Positions 60,093 to 64,000 of a stretch of 64,000 nt of DNA are shown here, one piece after another. The DNA lies in assembly GCA_036555515.1 (NCBI GenBank), contig DATBLC010000264.1:33007-97006 (forward strand). Direction: 5' to 3'. Source of the DNA: DATACQ01 sp036555515. Its GTDB lineage: Bacteria; Desulfobacterota; Binatia; UBA9968. Each line of letters begins with the position of its first letter. Position 1 is the stretch's first letter. The notes under the pieces were generated by a model. That model worked only from the letters and a program-made list of their open reading frames with translations. It made no database searches and had not been told where the DNA came from. The position numbers were made by a program, and so were the translations under genes.

Positions 60093-61091
60093 ATGATTCG
60101 ATTGCACATGAGGTTTCTTCCGGCGCTCGCTTTCGTGTTGGGCGTCTATCTCTGTTCACCGCTAACCCCGTCCTGGTCTCAGGACAAATATCCGTCCCGA
60201 CCCATCGAAATGGTCGTGGCCTTTCCCGCTGGAGGGTTCGCCGATGTCACCGGCAGGATATTCGCCGAAGAAATGTCGAAGGTGCTCAACTCTCCCATCG
60301 CGCCGATTAACAAGGGCGGCGCAACCGGCAGCCTGGCCGCTACCACCATGCTGACTGCACCCAAGGACGGGTACAGTATTTTGGTGAACACCCTCGGCGG
60401 AATGGTCCTGGCGCCGGTTACTCTTAAAGACGTGAAATACGATACCAACAAGGATTTCTATCCCGTCGCCTTCATCACATCCGCCCCGGACGGACTCACG
60501 GTTCGCGCCGAATCCCCTTACAAGAACATCAATGATCTGATCGATGCCGCCAAAAAAAACCCGGGTAAACTATCCTATGGAACGGCGGGCACGGGCGTCG
60601 GCGGCCACTTCAATTCCCTGATCCTTTCCCAGCATACCGGCATCAAAATAAAACACGTCCCTTACAAGGGTGGCGGAGAATACATTCCGGCGCTGCTGGG
60701 CGGACACCTCGATTTTGTCATTGGCACCGCGATCGCGACCCTGCCGCAGGAAAGCGCGGGCAAGCTCAGGACTTTGGCGCTCCTGGGCGGCAACAAGATG
60801 AAGGGGCTGCCATCAGTGCCGACAACCGCCGAATTGGGAATCAAGGGTGATTACCTCGACAGCTGGGCCGGGGCCTTCGTGACGACCGGGACGTCGAAGC
60901 CGGTCATTGATACGCTCACGACCGCAGCCGAGAAAGTGATCAAGTCCAAGGAATTCGGCGCCCGGATCGAAAAAACTGGCGGCGTCGTCAAGTATATTGC
61001 GCCTGCTGAGTTTCGTTCCATGATCGAGCGCGACAGGGACACCGCCCTGGAGATCGCCAAGAAAGAGGGGCTGCAGCCGGCGGGAAAGTGA
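60093..61091 (+). CDS. tctC: Tripartite tricarboxylate transporter substrate-binding protein TctC
   Basis: The 332-residue protein has a signal peptide (MRFLPALAFVLGVYLCSPLTPSWS). The Bug/TctC core follows: YPSRPIEMVVAFPAGGFADVTGRIFAEEMSK, KLSYGTAGTGVGGHFNSL and VPYKGGGEYIPALLGGHLDFVI. AAGGAG precedes ATG 60093. Bug proteins bind carboxylates (citrate, amino acids, aromatic acids); the usual PGG.D.. ligand loop reads PAGGFAD. It completes the TctABC operon. Confidence 0.94.
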   Translation: MIRLHMRFLPALAFVLGVYLCSPLTPSWSQDKYPSRPIEMVVAFPAGGFADVTGRIFAEEMSKVLNSPIAPINKGGATGSLAATTMLTAPKDGYSILVNTLGGMVLAPVTLKDVKYDTNKDFYPVAFITSAPDGLTVRAESPYKNINDLIDAAKKNPGKLSYGTAGTGVGGHFNSLILSQHTGIKIKHVPYKGGGEYIPALLGGHLDFVIGTAIATLPQESAGKLRTLALLGGNKMKGLPSVPTTAELGIKGDYLDSWAGAFVTTGTSKPVIDTLTTAAEKVIKSKEFGARIEKTGGVVKYIAPAEFRSMIERDRDTALEIAKKEGLQPAGK

Positions 61092-61355
61092 CGGAGAGAA
61101 ATATTACGACTCGCTACGACCAGTCAATGATTACGGTGATCACTGGTCGAAGAGAGCTCTGGAACGAGCCGCCGGTCCTTTTTGAGCAAGGCGACGTCGA
61201 CTGACAGCGCGCAAAACCCCAAAAGTCGTCCAGCGACGGAAGGAATAGATCCTCTCAACCCATTCATGGAGGGCGATTGAGCGAGGGGACGCGCTCATCG
61301 GAACCTTTACAATCGAACTCGCAAACAGTAAATTTCTCCCAAAGGTGATTGCAAC

Positions 61356-61772
61356 ATGGGAACGTTCCACACGAGATGCAAAATTGAGAATCCGACGGAC
61401 AGGTCTCGTTCCGTTGTCATACCTAAACTCTTGATTGACACCGGGAGTGAATTCACGTGGGTGCCTGAGAAAACGCTGGAGAGAATCGGCATCCGGCGCG
61501 AAAAAAAGGACGTGCTATTCGTCCTCGCAAACGGCCAAGAGGTTACGCGGAGCGTCGGATTCGCGATTATCCGCCTCGACAAGTATTTCACGATCGACGA
61601 GGTCGTATTCGCCGAACCCGGCGATCTCGCGCTTCTGGGAGCCCGCACCCTTGAAGGACTGAACTTAATCGTGGAGCCAACGAGGAGAAGGCTTGTGGCC
61701 GCCGGACCTCTACCGGCAGCTTCGCCGACACGTTTGCGGCCAGGTTCAAGCAGCTCACGGGCACGTCGCTAA
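61356..61772 (+). CDS. Retropepsin-like (clan AA) aspartyl protease family protein
   Basis: The 138-residue protein contains the aspartic-protease motif LLIDTGSEFTWVP and the second hydrophobic ALLGARTLEGLNLIVEP block near the end. One domain of this kind dimerises to form an active protease in retropepsins; bacterial members are mostly uncharacterised. The tail ends VAAGPLPAASPTRLRPGSS, which overruns the usual family end. No partner gene is adjacent; it is downstream of tctC by 264 bp. Confidence 0.8.
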   Translation: MGTFHTRCKIENPTDRSRSVVIPKLLIDTGSEFTWVPEKTLERIGIRREKKDVLFVLANGQEVTRSVGFAIIRLDKYFTIDEVVFAEPGDLALLGARTLEGLNLIVEPTRRRLVAAGPLPAASPTRLRPGSSSSRARR

Positions 61773-61894
61773 ACGGCCAAGATTCAAACCAGGCCACACT
61801 CCATTATCCTCCGGAATTCGCACGTTGTTTCTTCCCCGCTCCTGCCTAAAGTACCGTCATGGACCGCCGCGGGGTTGCGCGATTTCAACCCTGA

Positions 61895-62287
61895 CTACTC
61901 GCCGCGCGTCGTCAGCTCGATTTTGTAGCCGTTGGGGTCTTCGAGGAAAGCAATAGCGTTGGTGCCGGTGCCATGCTTCATGGGGCCGGGCTCTCGGGTG
62001 ATCTTAACTCCCTTGGCGCGCAGCTCGTCACAAGTTTTGTAGACGTTCGGAACGCCCAGCGCGATGTGTCCAAATCCGTTGCCGATATCGTAAGCGTGGG
62101 TGTCCCAGTTATACGTCAGCTCGATGACGGCGTCGGTTTCTTCCGATCCGTAGCCGACAAAGGCATTGGTGAAACGGCCGGATGGATATTCCCGCTTCTT
62201 CAAGAGCTTCATGCCAAGAGCATCGCAATAGAACTTCAGACTCTCATCCAGATCATTCACCCGGATCATAGTGTGTACGATTTTCAT
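61895..62287 (-). CDS. gloA: Glyoxalase I (lactoylglutathione lyase)
   Basis: The 130-residue protein matches GloA in length and ligand positions: His5 (MKIVHTMIRV), Glu56 (AVIELTYNW), His74 (GFGHIALGV) and Glu124 (GYKIELT), which in E. coli are His5, Glu56, His74, Glu122. It converts the hemithioacetal of methylglyoxal and glutathione to S-lactoylglutathione. AAGGAG precedes ATG 62287. It lies 35 bp downstream of the LLM oxidoreductase gene on the same strand. Confidence 0.92.
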   Translation of the reverse strand: MKIVHTMIRVNDLDESLKFYCDALGMKLLKKREYPSGRFTNAFVGYGSEETDAVIELTYNWDTHAYDIGNGFGHIALGVPNVYKTCDELRAKGVKITREPGPMKHGTGTNAIAFLEDPNGYKIELTTRGE

Positions 62288-62322
62288 AACGTGCTTCTCC
62301 TTCTGGATTGTGCTCACGAGCG

Positions 62323-63303
62323 TCAGCTCATCGCCTTGGCGAAACCTCGGATCGTCTCTTCGCGGCTCCCGCCGGGCGCGCTGTACGGGATGATCGCTAT
62401 CTGTTGAATACCGGTCTTTTTCAGCCTTTCGATTTGCCCGCGGCATTCGGCAACTGTGCCCGCGATGGCGAACTTATCCACCAGCCAGTCGGGAATCACT
62501 TCGGCGTGGTTCGCGGCCTGATTCATGTGGTGATAGTAATCGTAGGTCTTGCGAATCTCCGCCAGCACCTTCTGCTCCTGGGGATCGAGCACGTAGGGCT
62601 GCGGGTGGGCCACGACCCGGGCGACATGGGCCTTCACTGCGTCTTTGGCAGGGGCCGAATCGGACACCGCACAAGGAACCCATAGAACCAATTTGACGTC
62701 TTCGGGCTTTCGCGCTGCGGCTCGCGCTCCCGCGGCAATTCTTTCTCTGGCATGGGCGATATAGTCATCGGCGATACCGACGAGAATAATAATGCCGTCG
62801 GCGATGCGACCCGAAAGTTCCAGCATCTTTGGCCCGCTGGCGGCGATGTAGATCGGAATTTTGCGCTTGCTCGGGAAGAGCACGTGTATCTTGCCGGTTT
62901 CCAGCTGCACTTCTTTGCCGTCGATGAGATCGCGCACCTGCTGGATGGTTTTCTCGAAGAAGGCGAGTTTCGCAGGCTTCATGCCCATTGTCTCCACCGA
63001 GCTATCGCCCAGGCCGATGCCGACGATCATTCTTCCGGGCGCGTACTCTTCCAGCGTCGCAAAAGCGCTGCCGACCACCGAGGGATGACGGGTTAGTGGA
63101 TTGGTAACTCCAGTGCCCAGCTTCACCTTCGTCGTGTTCAACGCCATGGCGGCGATGTTCACATAGGCCTCGCGCCAGATAAGATGGGAATCGCCAACCC
63201 AGATATGGCTATAGCCAAGCTCTTCGGTCACCTTTGCCAAATGAATCATCTGCTGCAACGGCTCGGTGGGAAAAAGTCCGACACCGAATTCAAAATCACT
63301 CAC
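62323..63303 (-). CDS. LLM class (luciferase-like, F420/FMN) oxidoreductase
   Basis: The 326-residue protein begins FEFGVGLFPTEPLQQMIHLAKVTEELGYSHIWVGDSHL, a luciferase-like monooxygenase start. It continues with VKLGTGVTNPLTRHPSVVGSAFATLEEYAPGRMIVGIGLGDSS. The G.G.TNP..RHP block is shared with F420-dependent members such as methylene-tetrahydromethanopterin reductase relatives. Whether it uses F420 or FMN cannot be settled here. It is 13 bp after the amidohydrolase gene and 35 bp before gloA. Confidence 0.9.
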   Translation of the reverse strand: MSDFEFGVGLFPTEPLQQMIHLAKVTEELGYSHIWVGDSHLIWREAYVNIAAMALNTTKVKLGTGVTNPLTRHPSVVGSAFATLEEYAPGRMIVGIGLGDSSVETMGMKPAKLAFFEKTIQQVRDLIDGKEVQLETGKIHVLFPSKRKIPIYIAASGPKMLELSGRIADGIIILVGIADDYIAHARERIAAGARAAARKPEDVKLVLWVPCAVSDSAPAKDAVKAHVARVVAHPQPYVLDPQEQKVLAEIRKTYDYYHHMNQAANHAEVIPDWLVDKFAIAGTVAECRGQIERLKKTGIQQIAIIPYSAPGGSREETIRGFAKAMS

Positions 63304-63316
63304 GCGTGAATCTCCT

Positions 63317-64000
63317 TTAGCAACAGGATTGACTCGCTAGTAGCTCCGGTGGCGGCGTTTGCTGGCTGCGGCCGGCGACGCGGGCTTCGCCGTCGATGAT
63401 AACGTACGAAATGCCCGGCAGATCACCCTTGGCGAAGGAGTCCAGAGCGTCCTTGGCCACCGAGCCGGTAATTTTGTGCAGCAAGACCAGATCGGCCGGG
63501 CGTCCTTCTTCGAGAATGCCAAGATTCAAATCATGGGCCCGCCCGACATTGCCCGTCGCCATGCAAATCGATTTTTCCGGAGGTATTTCGCCGACCGATG
63601 AAATAAACGCGATCTCGCGCAATATTCCCCGGGGCACGACCCCGGTTCCCCCAGGTGTGTCCGTGCCGATCAGTACGCGATGATAGTTGCCATTTGCCTT
63701 GACCGCGCGCGCCAGGCTCAAGGCCAAACGATAGTTTCCCGAAGTGCACACTTCCATGAAACATTCGGTCTCGTTGGCGATGCGGATCATCTCCTCTTCG
63801 GGCATGGGAATCGGTCCGCCGGTAATATGGCCGATGATGTCGGGGTTGAGCGTCGTGATAATCTCCCAGCCGGCCACCTGGCTCACGCCCGAACGCGACA
63901 CGCCGCCGGAATGGATTTTCACTTTGATGCCGCGGGCCCGCGCCCATTCTACGTAGCGCCCGGCTTCGCCGTTGGGCAGCAGGCTGTAGTCGTAGAAAAT
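63317..64000 (-). CDS. Amidohydrolase (urease/dihydroorotase-type), 5' end outside window
   Basis: The frame is open from the right edge to the stop at 63317, 227 codons. The part beyond 63922 (Phe-Tyr-Asp-Tyr-Ser...AGRYVEWARARGIKVKIHSG) is in the same frame, so the internal GTG at 63922 is not the start. Visible landmarks are KVKIHSGGVS with a metal histidine, VLIGTDTPGG with the metal aspartate and NLGILEEGRPADLVLL, the amidohydrolase_1 ending. The substrate is unknown. It precedes the LLM oxidoreductase by 13 bp. Confidence 0.88.
   Translation of the reverse strand: MFYDYSLLPNGEAGRYVEWARARGIKVKIHSGGVSRSGVSQVAGWEIITTLNPDIIGHITGGPIPMPEEEMIRIANETECFMEVCTSGNYRLALSLARAVKANGNYHRVLIGTDTPGGTGVVPRGILREIAFISSVGEIPPEKSICMATGNVGRAHDLNLGILEEGRPADLVLLHKITGSVAKDALDSFAKGDLPGISYVIIDGEARVAGRSQQTPPPELLASQSCC

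Noticed and set aside
63317..63922. A complete 201-aa protein starting at 63922
   Set aside because: The same frame continues without a stop to the window edge with amidohydrolase-like sequence, so the gene is truncated by the window instead.

Overview
The window comes from a high-GC, Gram-negative, probably uncultured soil or sediment bacterium. The outer membrane is implied by a SurA-type chaperone, an Mla/MCE lipid-transport operon, a lipid A acyltransferase relative and two lipobox proteins. Several features are typical, as I remember them, of Binatota, Rokubacteria or other former 'Deltaproteobacteria' metagenome lineages: several NMT1/THI5-like and TctC binding proteins, PF04909-type amidohydrolases, a molybdenum hydroxylase, FAH and LLM-flavin enzymes. 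The phylum is an inference and is not proven here.

Layout. 0-7 kb: the end of a TPP-dependent enzyme, then a minus-strand operon iscS-iscA-sufB-nifS-rrf2, followed by an unnamed 153-aa protein and an LpxL-like acyltransferase. An IscR-like operator precedes iscS. 7-13.5 kb: minus-strand surA-pdxA-pmm-uvrA; the UvrA is short and has an altered signature motif. 13.6-28.2 kb: an accessory catabolic region with an NMT1-like ABC importer, a three-subunit molybdenum hydroxylase, lone binding proteins, an amidohydrolase, an FAH-family hydrolase and two cupin proteins. 28.4-34.4 kb: a membrane histidine kinase, and a CheB-CheR-PAS protein overlapping a PAS histidine kinase. 34.6-38.6 kb: mfd and a DUF309 gene. 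38.9-48.4 kb: MFS transporter, amidohydrolase, TPR lipoprotein, a TIR-membrane-Big2-TPR protein, and a flavoprotein paired with a molybdopterin (bis-MGD) oxidoreductase. 48.7-52.3 kb: an Mla operon (STAS-MlaE, MlaF, MlaD, PqiC-like lipoprotein). 52.4-57.5 kb: MFS transporter, VOC protein, radical SAM protein, Rho_N-like protein, endonuclease III, alpha/beta hydrolase. 57.5-64 kb: DUF456, a complete TctABC importer, a retropepsin-like protein, glyoxalase I, an LLM oxidoreductase and the 3' part of an amidohydrolase.

The most distinctive layer is non-coding. Intergenic regions carry (i) arrays of a 9-bp unit (NNNTTGAAC or NNNTTGGAAC-like), sometimes head-to-head so that they form long palindromes; (ii) arrays of a related 7-bp unit; (iii) a 248-bp MITE-like element with terminal inverted repeats and a diverged inverted second copy; (iv) a 30-bp twin-hairpin element whose two copies differ only in the loops, one of them sitting inside the second MITE copy; (v) a 144-bp element with 24-bp inverted ends; and (vi) GGGGAC-type inverted repeats. 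I saw no rRNA, tRNA, CRISPR array, transposase or integrase gene.
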